Part shown: positions 1-8,836 of the stretch, in pieces
How positions within the stretch are numbered: position 1 is the stretch's first letter
Layout of the letters: each line of letters begins with the position of its first letter
Program-made: the position numbers and the translations under genes
The notes under the pieces: generated by a model
The model's database searches: none
Seen by the model: only the letters and a program-made list of their open reading frames with translations
What the model was told of the DNA's origin: nothing
Origin: Candidatus Xiphinematobacter sp.
Lineage (GTDB): Bacteria; Verrucomicrobiota; Verrucomicrobiia; Chthoniobacterales; Xiphinematobacteraceae
Assembly (NCBI GenBank): GCA_016766635.1
Contig: CP068473.1
Coordinates: 124,001-188,000 of the forward strand
Reading direction: 5' to 3'
DNA: 64,000 nt

Positions 1-2
1 CT

Positions 3-227
3 ACAGTTTTACGTACGCTCGTTTCTGCGCTGGCCATGGCGATAGCCTGTTGGGGGCTAACCCATCTGGGAAGTGGATGGATTTCCTCTCCTCATCTCTG
101 GGTGCGCGGCGTGTCGCTACTAACTATTGTTTGCGCAGCTGCCTTGTTCTACCTGGGAACATGCCGGGTTTTAAGAATGGAAGAGATCTGCTCTGTATAT
201 ACATACTTACAGGCAACTTACTTATGA
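3..227 (+). CDS. murJ: MurJ-like lipid II flippase, C-terminal end (5' truncated by window)
   Basis: Only the last ~74 codons are inside the window; the reading frame is open to the left edge. The translation has two hydrophobic helices separated by a short polar loop and ends in a charged amphipathic tail (LRMEEICSVYTYLQ), the pattern seen at the C-terminus of MurJ/MviN proteins, where the last transmembrane helix is followed by a 'leucine-glycine-...-E-...-LL' tail. MurJ flips lipid II across the inner membrane for peptidoglycan synthesis. The gene is convergent with folD. The call depends on a short fragment; another polytopic transporter of the MATE/MVF superfamily is possible. Confidence 0.5.
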   Translation, partial: TVLRTLVSALAMAIACWGLTHLGSGWISSPHLWVRGVSLLTIVCAAALFYLGTCRVLRMEEICSVYTYLQATYL

Positions 228-328
228 CTTACCCGTGGGCGGCTCAAACCAGGATCGTTACTTCCCTCTCGTGGGAATAATGGATGCTAGGCGCCCCCAC
301 TCCTTGCCACCATAGAAGAATGACAAAT

Positions 329-1213
329 CTACAAGGATAACCCATGGATTTGACGACATGCTTTGACGGTATTGGAAAGAAGCATAGCTATTGTCATTGG
401 GCCTACCCCACCGGGAGATGGGGTAATCAGTGAGCACTTAGGGGCGACTTGCTTGAAATGGACATCGCCGACTAGGCGGTGTCTTGGGGTACCTGGGCAT
501 TCTATGCGATTAATTCCAACGTCGATCACTACTGCACCCTCACAAACATGTCGTCCATCGAGAAAGTGAGGGCGCCCTATGGCGGAGATGAGAATATCGG
601 CTTGGCGGGTGATTCTTTCTAAATTGCGAGTGAGTGAGTGGACCACCGTGACTGTAGCATTTCCTCCAATTCCTTTTGACATGAGCAGAAGTGACATGGG
701 TTTTCCAACAATTCTGCTGCGCCCTAGAATGACGGCGTGGGCGCTGCTGGTGGGGACCTGATACTCTAGGAGCAGGCGTCTACATCCGAGTGGGGTACAA
801 GGGACCAACCCAGAGGGATCCCCTAGCACAAGTTTTGCAACATTGATGGGATGGAATCCGTCTACGTCCTTTCTTGGATCAATAGCGCGCGCAATCTCAA
901 TTTCGTTGAGATGGGGAGGGGTGGGAGACTGGACAAGGATACCATGAATCTTCGGATCATCGTTTAGTGTGGCAATGCGGGTAAGCAACTCTTGTTGAGT
1001 GATGGTATCTGGAAGCTCTAGCCTAAGTGAGTAAAGTCCTAGTCTGGTACATTGCTCGGTCTTCTTCCTAACGTACACTCGCGAGGTCGGTTGGTTGCCA
1101 ACCAGGATGACTGCTAGTCCTGGGCGTATCCCATAGGAGGAGAGCGCTGCAATCCTGATACGAGTTTCCTCGTGAACTTTTTCTGCGACACTAATTCCGT
1201 CAATCAGCCCCAT
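329..1213 (-). CDS. folD: Bifunctional methylenetetrahydrofolate dehydrogenase / methenyltetrahydrofolate cyclohydrolase
   Basis: The 294-residue protein has full FolD length. It interconverts 5,10-methylene- and 10-formyl-tetrahydrofolate in the cytosol, using NADP. Visible family signatures are the YxxxK catalytic motif (Y47 to K51), DVDGFHP near residue 120, PCTP, the nucleotide-binding GRSRIVGKP, and PGGVGPMT near residue 267. The substrate-loop motif reads GILVQSPTPPHL where most FolD proteins have GILVQLPLPKHL; the key Gln is kept. Its start overlaps by 14 nt the end of the acyltransferase-like gene upstream on the same strand, so the two are probably cotranscribed. Confidence 0.95.
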   Translation of the reverse strand: MGLIDGISVAEKVHEETRIRIAALSSYGIRPGLAVILVGNQPTSRVYVRKKTEQCTRLGLYSLRLELPDTITQQELLTRIATLNDDPKIHGILVQSPTPPHLNEIEIARAIDPRKDVDGFHPINVAKLVLGDPSGLVPCTPLGCRRLLLEYQVPTSSAHAVILGRSRIVGKPMSLLLMSKGIGGNATVTVVHSLTRNLERITRQADILISAIGRPHFLDGRHVCEGAVVIDVGINRIECPGTPRHRLVGDVHFKQVAPKCSLITPSPGGVGPMTIAMLLSNTVKACRQIHGLSL

Positions 1214-1850
1214 TTTTTAGCAAAGCCTCGATGCGGGCACGTTCAGCTTCTAGAGTTCCTTCCCCACTACCCTTAGCGACCATTTCATAGGGTGCGATAA
1301 CTATCCCCACTCGCGAAAAAGGGAGAGGAATCCGGAACCTATCCCAGCTTCTAAGGGTGATAGCATGGGAGAAGTAGGCATGTACAGGGAGGATGCGAGC
1401 CTCTGTAGTACTGGCAAGGAAAAGTGGGCCTGGATGAAGATAGTATCGTGGACCACGAGGGCCATCAGGGGTGATGGCGATGTCAAATCCTTGTTGCAAC
1501 TTTGTAGTGAGCTCCAAGAGTGCTTGAGAACCGCGGCGGGAACTCGATCCCCGCACTGTTCCTATGCGGAAAGCAGCCATAATTGCAGCAAGGATTTCTC
1601 CATCCCGGCTCGGGCTAGCGAGCACAAAGACGCCCCGCCGACAAGCAGGGTATTTCCGCAAGAAGGCTAGAGCAACGGCAAAAATTCGATCGTGCCAGAA
1701 AGTAATGATCACCGGAAAACTGGGGGGGGCTACTGTAAATCCTGAGTGATCTTCCAGCTGCAGGCGCAGCGTAGCAAGTATAACGCGACTTAGCAGGCCA
1801 ACGATACTGGTGAGGAATTTTTTTCCAAGAGTCATGAAATACCGCACCAT
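1200..1850 (-). CDS. Lysophospholipid acyltransferase-like protein (DUF374 family)
   Basis: A 216-residue protein with the DUF374 signatures in order: WHDR (about residue 53), a SRDGE box near 80, RGSSSR near 100 and TPDGPRGPR near 128, then SWDRFRIPLPFS near 165. DUF374 proteins are related to the PlsC/LpxL acyltransferases and are thought to acylate a lipid or lipid A precursor at the inner membrane; the HX4D motif of classical PlsC is replaced by the WHD and SRDGE boxes. The N-terminal ~25 residues are hydrophobic and may anchor it. It is upstream of folD with a 14-nt overlap. The exact substrate cannot be read from sequence. Confidence 0.85.
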   Translation of the reverse strand: MVRYFMTLGKKFLTSIVGLLSRVILATLRLQLEDHSGFTVAPPSFPVIITFWHDRIFAVALAFLRKYPACRRGVFVLASPSRDGEILAAIMAAFRIGTVRGSSSRRGSQALLELTTKLQQGFDIAITPDGPRGPRYYLHPGPLFLASTTEARILPVHAYFSHAITLRSWDRFRIPLPFSRVGIVIAPYEMVAKGSGEGTLEAERARIEALLKNGAD

Positions 1851-2448
1851 GAAGTAAAGCAGAGATAGCTCAGACTACGTGTCACCGCGTTCCAGTATTC
1901 TTCCTATTCCACGCTTGTAACGAGATGGTAACATGATGAGTCTTCTGGCCAGGATTTCAACTACATTGCTTTGCTTTATTATGCTTGGCACACCGGGAGC
2001 CGAGACATTTTATGTTGATGGCCCCGGTTCTCTCTACTGGACCTTGTGGTAAATGGGGGTCCCAGAGCTACGCGGAGAACCTGACGCAAGCTAGCAGCAG
2101 GTAGACGCGCATTTTCGGTTTTCATCCTGGTACCTGCAAGAAGGCGGGAGAGGAGGCTAATGTGTACAAAGAAAAGAGAGAGGGCAAGGGGGCACGCGGA
2201 AGTATAGGGAGGGTTAATCACGTGAGGGCATTGGGCCAGCTCAACGGCTAAGAAGTTTTGAGAAGTTTTTGTCTCGTTGGATTTTGTTTTTGACAGAGTC
2301 TTCTAATTAGTTAGCCTGAGTCTCCTCCTCCCCTCGGGAATGAAAATGGATGCGCCTCCTCTGCCTGTGCGTAGGCTGAAAGCGGACGGGGGGTTTCTAG
2401 CTTCCCGGGAATAAGAAAGCTCAAGATCTTTTGCTCAAGACAGGTTGT
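1851..2448. other. Intergenic region, divergent promoters expected, no gene seen
   Basis: About 600 bases separate the minus-strand acyltransferase-like gene from tRNA-Thr. Both flanking units are transcribed outward, so promoters must lie here. A perfect TTGACA is at 2290-2295, but no good -10 hexamer follows at 16-18 nt. An 80-codon minus-strand reading frame inside it looks like chance (Ser/Arg/Leu-rich, no domain). Confidence 0.6.
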
Positions 2449-2521
2449 GCCCATGTAGCTCAGTCGGCAGAGCACGTTCTTGGTAAGGACGAGGGCGCCG
2501 GTTCAATCCCGGTCATGGGCT
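2449..2521 (+). tRNA. tRNA-Thr (GGU anticodon)
   Basis: A full cloverleaf of 73 nt: acceptor GCCCATG/CATGGGC, D-stem GCTC/GAGC, anticodon stem CGTTC/GGACG with loop TTGGTAA (anticodon GGT), T-stem GCCGG/CCGGT with loop TTCAATC. CCA is not encoded. It leads the tRNA-Thr, tuf, tRNA-Trp, secE, nusG block, an ancient arrangement in many bacteria, and is likely cotranscribed with tuf. Confidence 0.96.
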
Positions 2522-2594
2522 CTCGCTCTGGCTTTAGAGGGGCGACTAACGCGAGCACTAACGCTTTATTAGCACCAACGATAACCAATAACAG

Positions 2595-3788
2595 ATGGCA
2601 AAAGAAGCATTTAAAAGAGATAAACTGCACTGCAATGTCGGGACCATCGGTCACGTAGACCACGGGAAGACAACTCTCACTGCTGCGATTACTACTTGCC
2701 TTGCTAAGCAGGGCAAAGCCAAGGCGTATGCTTATGACGAGATCGACGCCGCACCGGAGGAGAAGGAACGCGGTATTACCATTTCCACTGCTCATGTGGA
2801 ATACGAGAGCGACTACCGTCACTATGCTCATGTGGATTGCCCTGGGCATGCAGATTATGTAAAAAATATGATTACAGGGGCAGCTCAGATGGATGGTGCC
2901 ATTCTCGTCTGCAGTGCAGCGGACGGTCCTATGCCGCAGACTCGCGAGCACATCCTTCTTGCCCGTCAAGTTGGTGTACCGTCTGTGGTGGTCTTTCTAA
3001 ACAAAGTAGACATGGTAGATGACCCAGACCTTCTGGAGTTGGTCGAAATGGAGCTGAGAGACTTGCTTTCCAAGTATGGTTTTCCTGGAAATGATATTCC
3101 TATCATTAAGGGGAGCGCTCTGAAGGCCTTGAATGCCGATCTTGAAGGAGAAAAACAAGTTTTACAGCTCGTCGAAGCAGTAGATAAGTACATTCCCACA
3201 CCGGAGAGGCCTATTGATAAGCCTTTCTTGATGCCCATTGAGGACGTTTTTAACATCGAAGGTCGTGGGACTGTGGCTACAGGGCGTGTGGAACGCGGCA
3301 TCCTCAAAAAGATGGAAGAAGTTGAAATCGTCGGTCTCTCCAGAGATACTAAGACAAGGAAGACCGTCGTAACTGATATTGAAATGTTCCGTAAACTTCT
3401 CGATGAAGCGCGCGCCGGTGATAATGTTGGTCTTTTGCTGCGTGGTCTTAAGAAAGACGAAGTTGAGCGTGGGCAGGTTATCGCCAAACCCAATTCCATT
3501 ACCGGCCACAAAAAATTTAAGGCAGAAGTGTATGTCCTAAGTAAGGATGAAGGGGGACGTCATACTCCCTTCTTCAGCAACTACCGCCCCCAATTCTACT
3601 TTCGCACCACGGACGTAACAGGGAAGGTACAGCTTCCTGAAGGCGTAGAAATGGTTATGCCAGGCGATAACGTTACCCTTGACGTTGAGCTAGATGCCCC
3701 TATCGCAATGGAGAAGACTATCCGCTTCGCCATTCGTGAGGGTGGGCGTACTGTCGGCGCTGGTCGTGTTTCCGATGTCCTAGAGTAG
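2595..3788 (+). CDS. tuf: Elongation factor Tu
   Basis: A 397-residue EF-Tu. It delivers aminoacyl-tRNA to the ribosome as a GTP complex. The G-domain motifs are all present: GHVDHGKT near residue 19, the effector-loop RGITI near 60, DCPGH near 82 and NKVD near 137; domains II and III follow ([13 protein letters not shown]; final [14 protein letters not shown]). The start has no visible Shine-Dalgarno; the 73-nt leader after tRNA-Thr contains a loosely repeated ACTAACGC. It lies between two tRNA genes, so its mRNA is probably released by tRNA processing. Confidence 0.99.
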   Translation: MAKEAFKRDKLHCNVGTIGHVDHGKTTLTAAITTCLAKQGKAKAYAYDEIDAAPEEKERGITISTAHVEYESDYRHYAHVDCPGHADYVKNMITGAAQMDGAILVCSAADGPMPQTREHILLARQVGVPSVVVFLNKVDMVDDPDLLELVEMELRDLLSKYGFPGNDIPIIKGSALKALNADLEGEKQVLQLVEAVDKYIPTPERPIDKPFLMPIEDVFNIEGRGTVATGRVERGILKKMEEVEIVGLSRDTKTRKTVVTDIEMFRKLLDEARAGDNVGLLLRGLKKDEVERGQVIAKPNSITGHKKFKAEVYVLSKDEGGRHTPFFSNYRPQFYFRTTDVTGKVQLPEGVEMVMPGDNVTLDVELDAPIAMEKTIRFAIREGGRTVGAGRVSDVLE

Positions 3789-3792
3789 ATGT

Positions 3793-3826
3793 TCACTCAC
3801 TCATATTGGTCACTCACTCACATTGA
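3793..3826 (+). repeat. 17-bp near-perfect tandem duplication before tRNA-Trp
   Basis: Two adjacent 17-bp units, TCACTCACTCATATTGG then TCACTCACTCACATTGA, differ at two positions. The second unit ends exactly at the first base of tRNA-Trp. It fills almost all of the tuf to tRNA-Trp spacer. A replication-slippage origin is the simplest reading. Confidence 0.85.
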
Positions 3827-3899
3827 AGGCCAGTAGCTCAATTGGCAGAGTAGCGGTCTCCAAAACCGTTGGTTGTGGGTTCAAGTCCCTCCTGGCCTG
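3827..3899 (+). tRNA. tRNA-Trp (CCA anticodon)
   Basis: A 73-nt cloverleaf: acceptor AGGCCAG/CTGGCCT, anticodon stem GCGGT/ACCGT with loop CTCCAAA (anticodon CCA), T-loop TTCAAGT. The T-stem GTGGG/CCCTC has one T-T mismatch at its second pair and the D-stem has a G-T pair. Its place between tuf and secE is the usual one. CCA is not encoded. Confidence 0.94.
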
Positions 3900-3943
3900 A
3901 GCGTGTGGGAGCTGCTCCCCTCTTGGGCCACAAGATAGCAAGG

Positions 3944-4159
3944 ATGATTGAGAGAGCCCGCAACTTCATCGTAGAGGTAAAAGCTGAGTTGGGAAAAGCC
4001 CAATGGCCTTGGGATCTTCGCGAAAAAGGACTCAAGCGCTATAAAGAGATAAGTGATTCTACAGTAGTAGTAGTTGTAGCCATGCTACTCCTTGGTGGGT
4101 ATGTTGCAATTTTTGATCTGATATCGGTCAATCTAGTAGGTTTCCTAACGGCTCTGTGA
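3944..4159 (+). CDS. secE: Preprotein translocase subunit SecE
   Basis: A 71-residue single-span SecE, the essential clamp of the SecYEG channel in the inner membrane. The conserved amphipathic segment (FIVEVKAELGKAQWP) precedes one transmembrane helix (about residues 42-62). A longer in-frame start at 3869 would lie inside tRNA-Trp, so the ATG at 3944, preceded by AAGG, is chosen. secE sits in its classical place between tRNA-Trp and nusG. Confidence 0.93.
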   Translation: MIERARNFIVEVKAELGKAQWPWDLREKGLKRYKEISDSTVVVVVAMLLLGGYVAIFDLISVNLVGFLTAL

Positions 4160-4175
4160 TACGGTGGGGGAACTT

Positions 4176-4201
4176 AGTTCGATTCAGAAGTTCGATTCAG
4201 A
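4176..4201 (+). repeat. 13-bp perfect tandem duplication touching the nusG start codon
   Basis: The unit AGTTCGATTCAGA occurs twice head to tail; the last base of the second copy is directly before the nusG ATG. It occupies the place where a ribosome binding site would be, and contains no Shine-Dalgarno match. Confidence 0.9.
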
Positions 4202-4765
4202 ATGCCTTTACCTCCAAAAGATCAGTGGTATGTGGTGCATGTCCTCTCCGGGCAGGAGCAGAAGGTGCAAGAAAATATTCTCCGTCGCGTTGAGGCGGAA
4301 GAAATGTCTGGTTTGATTTTCGACGTTTTAATTCCAACAGAACGGGTACAAGAAATCAGGCGCGGGAAAAAGACAGAGAGCGCCCGTAAGTTTTATCCCG
4401 GCTATCTCATCGTCAATATGCATCTGCTTACGGATAGCAATCATCTGGTCGAAAAGACTTGGTATTTCATCCGAGAAACCTCTGGCGTTCTGGGGTTTGC
4501 AGGCAAGAGGGACCGCCCAATCCCCTTGCAGAAGAGGGAAATAGAGAGTGTGCTCGCACAAATGAGAGAACGGGAGGATATAGTTAAACCCAAAGTCAGT
4601 TTTGAGGTAGGGGACAAGGTCAAAGTTGCGGATGGCCCTTTCCAGAGTCAAAATGGGATTGTGGAGGAAATTGATCCAGATCGCGGAAAGCTGCAAGTTT
4701 CTGTTAGTATCTTTGGGAGAGAAACTCCGGTAGAACTAGAATACTGGCAGGTAGAGAGGGCATAG
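4202..4765 (+). CDS. nusG: Transcription termination/antitermination factor NusG
   Basis: 187 residues with the NGN domain (WYVVHVLSGQEQKV at the N-terminus, FYPGYLIV near 62) and a C-terminal KOW domain (VGDKVKVADGPF to the end). NusG binds RNA polymerase and links it to Rho or to ribosomal S10. In most bacteria rplK and rplA follow; here a type III secretion operon follows. The start has no Shine-Dalgarno and sits directly after the 13-bp tandem duplication. Rho is also encoded in this window. Confidence 0.97.
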   Translation: MPLPPKDQWYVVHVLSGQEQKVQENILRRVEAEEMSGLIFDVLIPTERVQEIRRGKKTESARKFYPGYLIVNMHLLTDSNHLVEKTWYFIRETSGVLGFAGKRDRPIPLQKREIESVLAQMREREDIVKPKVSFEVGDKVKVADGPFQSQNGIVEEIDPDRGKLQVSVSIFGRETPVELEYWQVERA

Positions 4766-4895
4766 GCATAAAAAGATTTTTTGGTTGTCTCCCCGAGTTT
4801 TCGAGATGCAGGAGGATTGGATTTGGCGGGGCTTGTGTGGCAGGTGAGATGTCAGTTGACATTAGAGAGTAAGGTCGCGCTTGGTGTAGAAACGA

Positions 4896-5213
4896 ATGAG
4901 CGTTATGAGGCTCCCCGTGAAAGGGAATCTGGTCCGATGGACTGCTGGTTCGCCCACGATGGTAGAGGTGGAGGCGCAGTGTGCCTCTCTGAGAAGGCAG
5001 GCAAGTAGGGCTTCTCTTCCTCTAACACTGCTTTTGGAAGGGGAGGAATTACCCAGGCTGTCAGAATTAAAGAGACTGTTCCATCTGCTGGAACCGTTAA
5101 TTCTAGATGGGGCTGCCCTTCACATTTGTTGTGAATCTCTTGCAACACAAAGGCTTCTGGAGTTTTGCGGTCTCCATCTAGTCTCAGATCTAAGCAACTG
5201 CCGTTCGGTTTAG
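4896..5213 (+). CDS. Small STAS-like protein at the head of the type III secretion operon
   Basis: A 105-residue soluble protein. From about residue 20 on it reads like a STAS fold: a beta strand (LPLTLLLEGEEL), helix (LSELKRLFHLLEPLI), strand (AALHICCES) and a helix ending in RLLEFCGL, as in anti-sigma-factor antagonists. The phosphorylatable DSSG motif of SpoIIAA proteins is absent. It lies 84 bp upstream of sctJ on the same strand and may be the first gene of that operon. A second in-frame ATG is three codons downstream. It does not look like the inner-rod protein SctI, which often occupies this place. Function is not known. Confidence 0.5.
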   Translation: MSVMRLPVKGNLVRWTAGSPTMVEVEAQCASLRRQASRASLPLTLLLEGEELPRLSELKRLFHLLEPLILDGAALHICCESLATQRLLEFCGLHLVSDLSNCRSV

Positions 5214-5296
5214 ACTAGCACTCGGCCCAGTCATCAGCGTTCTTGTACCTTGTACTCTAAGTGGGAAGGAAGTAGAGAACAACCCGTGAGAATAAA

Positions 5297-6118
5297 ATGG
5301 ATTTTGCCTACCGAAAAAGCAAAAGAAAAAGATGGTGGCGGCAAGGTATAGGACTCCTCCTGTGGTGTTACGCCCTATTTCTCATAGGGTGTGAGACGCG
5401 AGAACTCCATAGCAATCTCTTGGAGTCCGATGCTAATGCGATGCTCGGGGTTTTGCTAGCACGAGACATTCAGGCCAGAAAGCTTCAGGGAAAGGATAAG
5501 CTGTTTTCTGTAGCGGTGCCGAAATCCCAATTCGCTAAGGCGGTCGAATTATTGCAATGGTACGGTATCCCGCAGGAATCTTTTAGCGGGATTGGAAGAA
5601 TGTTCTCTAAGTCAGGCATTGTTTCTTCCCCTACTGAGGAGAAGATTCGCTTCATGTATGCCCTCAGCCAAGATATTGCAGAAACACTAAGCCATCTGGA
5701 CGGAATAGTAACCTCCCGCGTAAATCTGGTTCTACCAAAAAATAACCCTTATTCCGAGGCCAGCACACCGTCCTCAGCATCCGTCTTCCTCAAATGTCGG
5801 CCTGGCTTCGACACCGTTCATTTGCTGCCGCAAATTAAGGCTCTCGTGATGAATAGCGTCGAGGGGCTTTCCTACGACCGAATCAGCGTAACGGTTGTAG
5901 AATCTAGGGTTATGGATCTATACTCTCCAGTTAAAGCAGCGGATACCATGAAAAAAGTTCTAGGTATAAAGGTTGCTTCCGATTCAGTTCGTGTATTGTG
6001 GAGAGCGTGGAGTATTAGTCTCTTAGTGGCGACGGTAATTGGAGGCATCGCGGGGTGGGGTTTATTTTGGCTTTTCAAAGAGATACAAGGCAAAAAGATG
6101 GTAGCATCCTCTGAGTAG
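5297..6118 (+). CDS. sctJ: Type III secretion inner-ring lipoprotein SctJ (YscJ/PrgK family)
   Basis: 273 residues. A signal peptide with lipobox LIGC (lipidated Cys 32) is followed by the two-lobed YscJ/FliF ring domain: EREL-like start, NAMLGVLL and the segment around VAVPKSQFAKAVELL, then the second lobe with SRVNLVLP and SASVFLK, a linker, and one C-terminal transmembrane helix (about 240-258) with a short basic tail. SctJ oligomerises with SctD into the inner-membrane ring of the injectisome. It is the first certain gene of the operon; sctK follows after 6 bp. The partner sctD is not in the window. Confidence 0.92.
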   Translation: MDFAYRKSKRKRWWRQGIGLLLWCYALFLIGCETRELHSNLLESDANAMLGVLLARDIQARKLQGKDKLFSVAVPKSQFAKAVELLQWYGIPQESFSGIGRMFSKSGIVSSPTEEKIRFMYALSQDIAETLSHLDGIVTSRVNLVLPKNNPYSEASTPSSASVFLKCRPGFDTVHLLPQIKALVMNSVEGLSYDRISVTVVESRVMDLYSPVKAADTMKKVLGIKVASDSVRVLWRAWSISLLVATVIGGIAGWGLFWLFKEIQGKKMVASSE

Positions 6119-6124
6119 AGAGTC

Positions 6125-6877
6125 ATGTGCTCAGATTTCGGGTTGCCTAAGTTGGCTGTTCCTGAGGAAAGTTGGCATAGAGTGGCGCGTGCCTGGCTGC
6201 AAAAGACTGTTCCTCCCGGGAATATTCAGCGGTGGGTTGATTTCCATAATCACCCTACTTCCCAAATGCATCCGGAAAGGTGGGGAAGCGCTGCTTTAGA
6301 GTGGCGTATCCCAATTTTGGGGTGTCCGTTAGCGCAAGCTTATGTGGATGAACATTTTAGAAATCTTTGGAACTGGGGGGGGGATTTTTGGACTAGTCCG
6401 GAAAGTCCTCTTATGCAGTTGGCTATTAGTGAGCTTTCCTTTCTCCGACGGCTTGCAGCCTTCTCTGGGGCTTTGATTGCCGTTAGGGAGATTAGAAAGA
6501 CGATAGACAGCAAGAAGGTACTGGAGCTGCGCAGGGGACTGGGAGAGGGCGTCCTCAACTTTGCATATACCACGACTTTATATTCTAGGATAAGCGTTCC
6601 GCAGAAGTGTCGACTACAGCAATGGTCTAGGAGCGATAGCTCACCTACCACCGTTGCAGTTCTGAATTCTGGCTGGCTACTGATCGCATGTGCCTGTGCT
6701 CTCCTGCCAGCAGAAGAATGGAACCGATTCCTTAGCAGGTTGCCGCATTCCGTTGAGAAGGATTTGGGGCAACGCAATTTTTCATCGGAGGATTCCCAGC
6801 TTGCCTGGTGGTGCCTTAGGGAGTTAGTTAGGGTTACAGTGCAAGAGAAAGGAGATGAACACGTACAGATTTCATAA
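6125..6877 (+). CDS. sctK: Type III secretion sorting-platform protein SctK (YscK-like)
   Basis: A 250-residue soluble protein rich in Trp and Leu, between sctJ and sctL, exactly where sctK lies in Ysc-type clusters. SctK links the cytosolic sorting platform (SctQ, SctL, SctN) to the ring. SctK proteins are poorly conserved; weak family-like features here are the N-terminal HPER segment near residue 49 and an alpha-helical C-terminus. The assignment rests mainly on position and length. Its end overlaps sctL by 23 nt. Confidence 0.7.
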   Translation: MCSDFGLPKLAVPEESWHRVARAWLQKTVPPGNIQRWVDFHNHPTSQMHPERWGSAALEWRIPILGCPLAQAYVDEHFRNLWNWGGDFWTSPESPLMQLAISELSFLRRLAAFSGALIAVREIRKTIDSKKVLELRRGLGEGVLNFAYTTTLYSRISVPQKCRLQQWSRSDSSPTTVAVLNSGWLLIACACALLPAEEWNRFLSRLPHSVEKDLGQRNFSSEDSQLAWWCLRELVRVTVQEKGDEHVQIS

Positions 6878-7466
6878 GGAACTGCCTCCAGTACACCAAC
6901 AAGGGAAGATTCTCAAGGCCTCCTCCTACAAAACTGTCTCTTCAGCCATAGAGTTATTAGAGATCTCGAAAACTGAAGCACAAAAAAGGCGGCAGGAAGC
7001 GGAGGTCGAGTGGAGGCGTCAGCAGGAGCTTGGCTACCAAAAAGGCAGTGAAATGGCGCGTCAAGAAGCAATGCGTCATCATTGGGCTACTATTGCAAAT
7101 ACACTGGATTACCTTAGCGCCCTCCAGGAGCAAATGGCAGAGACCATTATAGAAGCTGTTCGAATCCTTATTCAGACAACACCGGATGCAGAACGTGTTT
7201 TGCAGCTTGCAGCGGCGGCCGTTGAGCGACTTCAACAGCAATCGTGGATAGTTCTCTGCGTACATCCAGAAGATATCGATGGCGTTAACATCCTACTAGA
7301 GGGCTGGAAGAAAATTTTCTTACCAAGGCAAATGCGTGTAGAAACACGTTCCTCCGAAGAGGTTGGAAGAGGAGATTGCGTCCTCGAGTCCCCTATAGGA
7401 AGGATCGATGTCTCCTTAGAGGCACAACTCAAGGTTATCCAAGAGCAAATGCAAGAGATGTTATGA
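6855..7466 (+). CDS. sctL: Type III secretion stator protein SctL (YscL/FliH family)
   Basis: 203 residues. The N-terminal third has a charged helical stretch with many Glu, Arg and Gln ([18 protein letters not shown]) of the kind that forms the long FliH/YscL coiled coil, then [13 protein letters not shown]; the C-terminal half is the globular V-ATPase-E-like domain ([40 protein letters not shown]). SctL anchors and inhibits the ATPase SctN. Its stop overlaps the sctN start as ATGA, so translation is likely coupled. Confidence 0.85.
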   Translation: MNTYRFHKELPPVHQQGKILKASSYKTVSSAIELLEISKTEAQKRRQEAEVEWRRQQELGYQKGSEMARQEAMRHHWATIANTLDYLSALQEQMAETIIEAVRILIQTTPDAERVLQLAAAAVERLQQQSWIVLCVHPEDIDGVNILLEGWKKIFLPRQMRVETRSSEEVGRGDCVLESPIGRIDVSLEAQLKVIQEQMQEML

Positions 7467-8836
7467 GTACTGGAGCTCGATCCCCCTATTGGAAGGTAAC
7501 CTCCCCCTATCGGGGTGTTGTATCTCCAGATTGGATTGCTCCTCTTCGTAGGTCGTTGCAAACTGTGCGCTCCCGTCCACTGCGTGGTCGGATTACGGCA
7601 GTGATCGGCATGCTTGTTAAGGCAGTTCTTTATGGAGTCAGGATCGGAGAACTCTGTGAATTGCGCAGGCGGCACCCCATTGCTCCTATCTTAGCAGAAG
7701 TGGTCGGATTTACGAGCGATGAGGTACTCCTTATGCCACTTGGGGATCCAGGTGGCCTTTCTCCGGAAACAGAGGTTATTCCAAGTGGAAAAATGCATGA
7801 AGTGGATGTAGGAGACGGGCTACTAGGCCGTGTCCTAGACGGATTTGGCAACTTCATGGACAATATAAAGACTGAATTTGTACCTGAAGCGGTTTATCCA
7901 GCTAATGGAAGACCTCCCTCTCCACTTTCTAGACAGCTAGTATCACGCCCACTCTGTCTGGGGATACGTGCTATTGATGCGCTTCTTACTTGCGGAGAGG
8001 GACAACGGATGGGCATTTTCGCAGCGGCTGGAGTGGGAAAAAGCGCCCTGTTAGCACAACTTTTGCGGAACACTGACGCTGATGTTGTGGTTCTCGCTCT
8101 CATTGGGGAGCGTGGACGTGAGGTCCGGGAGTTTCTGGAGATGGTTTTGACTGAGAACACAAGAGACCGCACAGTAGCCGTTGTAAGCACCTCAGACCGC
8201 CCTCCCCTAGAGTGGATCAAGTCAGCTTACGTTGCCACAACTATTGCAGAATACTTTCGAGATCAGGGGAAACGCATCCTTCTATTAGTTGATTCTTTAA
8301 CACGGTTTGCACGTGCTCAGCGGTTGGTTGGCTTGACTTGCGGAGAACCTCCAGCCCGCCGTGGGTTTCCACCTTCGGTATTCTCAGTGCTCCCACAGCT
8401 CTTGGAACGCGCTGGTAACGCCAAGGTTGGTTCCATTACCTCACTTTATACCGTCCTCGTGGAGGGGGATGATATGAATGAGCCAGTGGCAGATGAAGTT
8501 AGGTCCTTGCTAGACGGTCATATTGTCCTCTCAAGGACTCTAGCAGCAGCAAATCATTTTCCCGCTATAGCTATATTGGACAGCGTTAGCCGAGTGATGA
8601 CCAATATTATAAGTTCTGAACACGCGAGCGCTGCCGGGCGGGTGCGAGAACTAATGGCTAGATATGAAGAGGCTGAACTCCTCTTAAAAATCGGAGAGTA
8701 TAAGGAGGGAGTAGACAGTTTGACCGACGAAGCCATCGCAAAAAAAGAAAAGATCAGTAGTTTCCTTCAGCAAAAGTTTGAGGATTTCTTCAGTTATCAA
8801 GAGAGTGTCCGCCAGCTAAAAGAATTGGCACAATGA
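7463..8836 (+). CDS. sctN: Type III secretion ATPase SctN
   Basis: 457 residues, normal for the family. It is the hexameric F1-like ATPase that strips chaperones and feeds substrates to the export gate. Seen: Walker A (AAAGVGKS, about residues 187-194), [10 protein letters not shown] near 216, Walker B ([16 protein letters not shown] near 272), and the [13 protein letters not shown] segment typical of type III/flagellar ATPases. A longer frame runs upstream into sctL; the ATG overlapping the sctL stop is chosen because the homologous region starts just after it. Downstream sctO overlaps by 4 nt. Confidence 0.97.
   Translation: MSTGARSPYWKVTSPYRGVVSPDWIAPLRRSLQTVRSRPLRGRITAVIGMLVKAVLYGVRIGELCELRRRHPIAPILAEVVGFTSDEVLLMPLGDPGGLSPETEVIPSGKMHEVDVGDGLLGRVLDGFGNFMDNIKTEFVPEAVYPANGRPPSPLSRQLVSRPLCLGIRAIDALLTCGEGQRMGIFAAAGVGKSALLAQLLRNTDADVVVLALIGERGREVREFLEMVLTENTRDRTVAVVSTSDRPPLEWIKSAYVATTIAEYFRDQGKRILLLVDSLTRFARAQRLVGLTCGEPPARRGFPPSVFSVLPQLLERAGNAKVGSITSLYTVLVEGDDMNEPVADEVRSLLDGHIVLSRTLAAANHFPAIAILDSVSRVMTNIISSEHASAAGRVRELMARYEEAELLLKIGEYKEGVDSLTDEAIAKKEKISSFLQQKFEDFFSYQESVRQLKELAQ

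Noticed and set aside
1979-2221. 80-codon minus-strand frame before tRNA-Thr
   Set aside because: No domain pattern, Ser/Arg-rich, no ribosome binding site.
2290-2316. TTGACA as tuf promoter
   Set aside because: No acceptable -10 hexamer at 16-18 nt; not called as a feature.
4781-5008. 75-codon frame overlapping the STAS-like gene
   Set aside because: Low-complexity, Glu/Gly/Arg-rich, and in a different frame from the more protein-like 105-codon frame.
4896-5213. Reading this gene as inner-rod protein SctI
   Set aside because: Lacks the amphipathic C-terminal helix pattern of SctI; a STAS-like fold explains the residues better.
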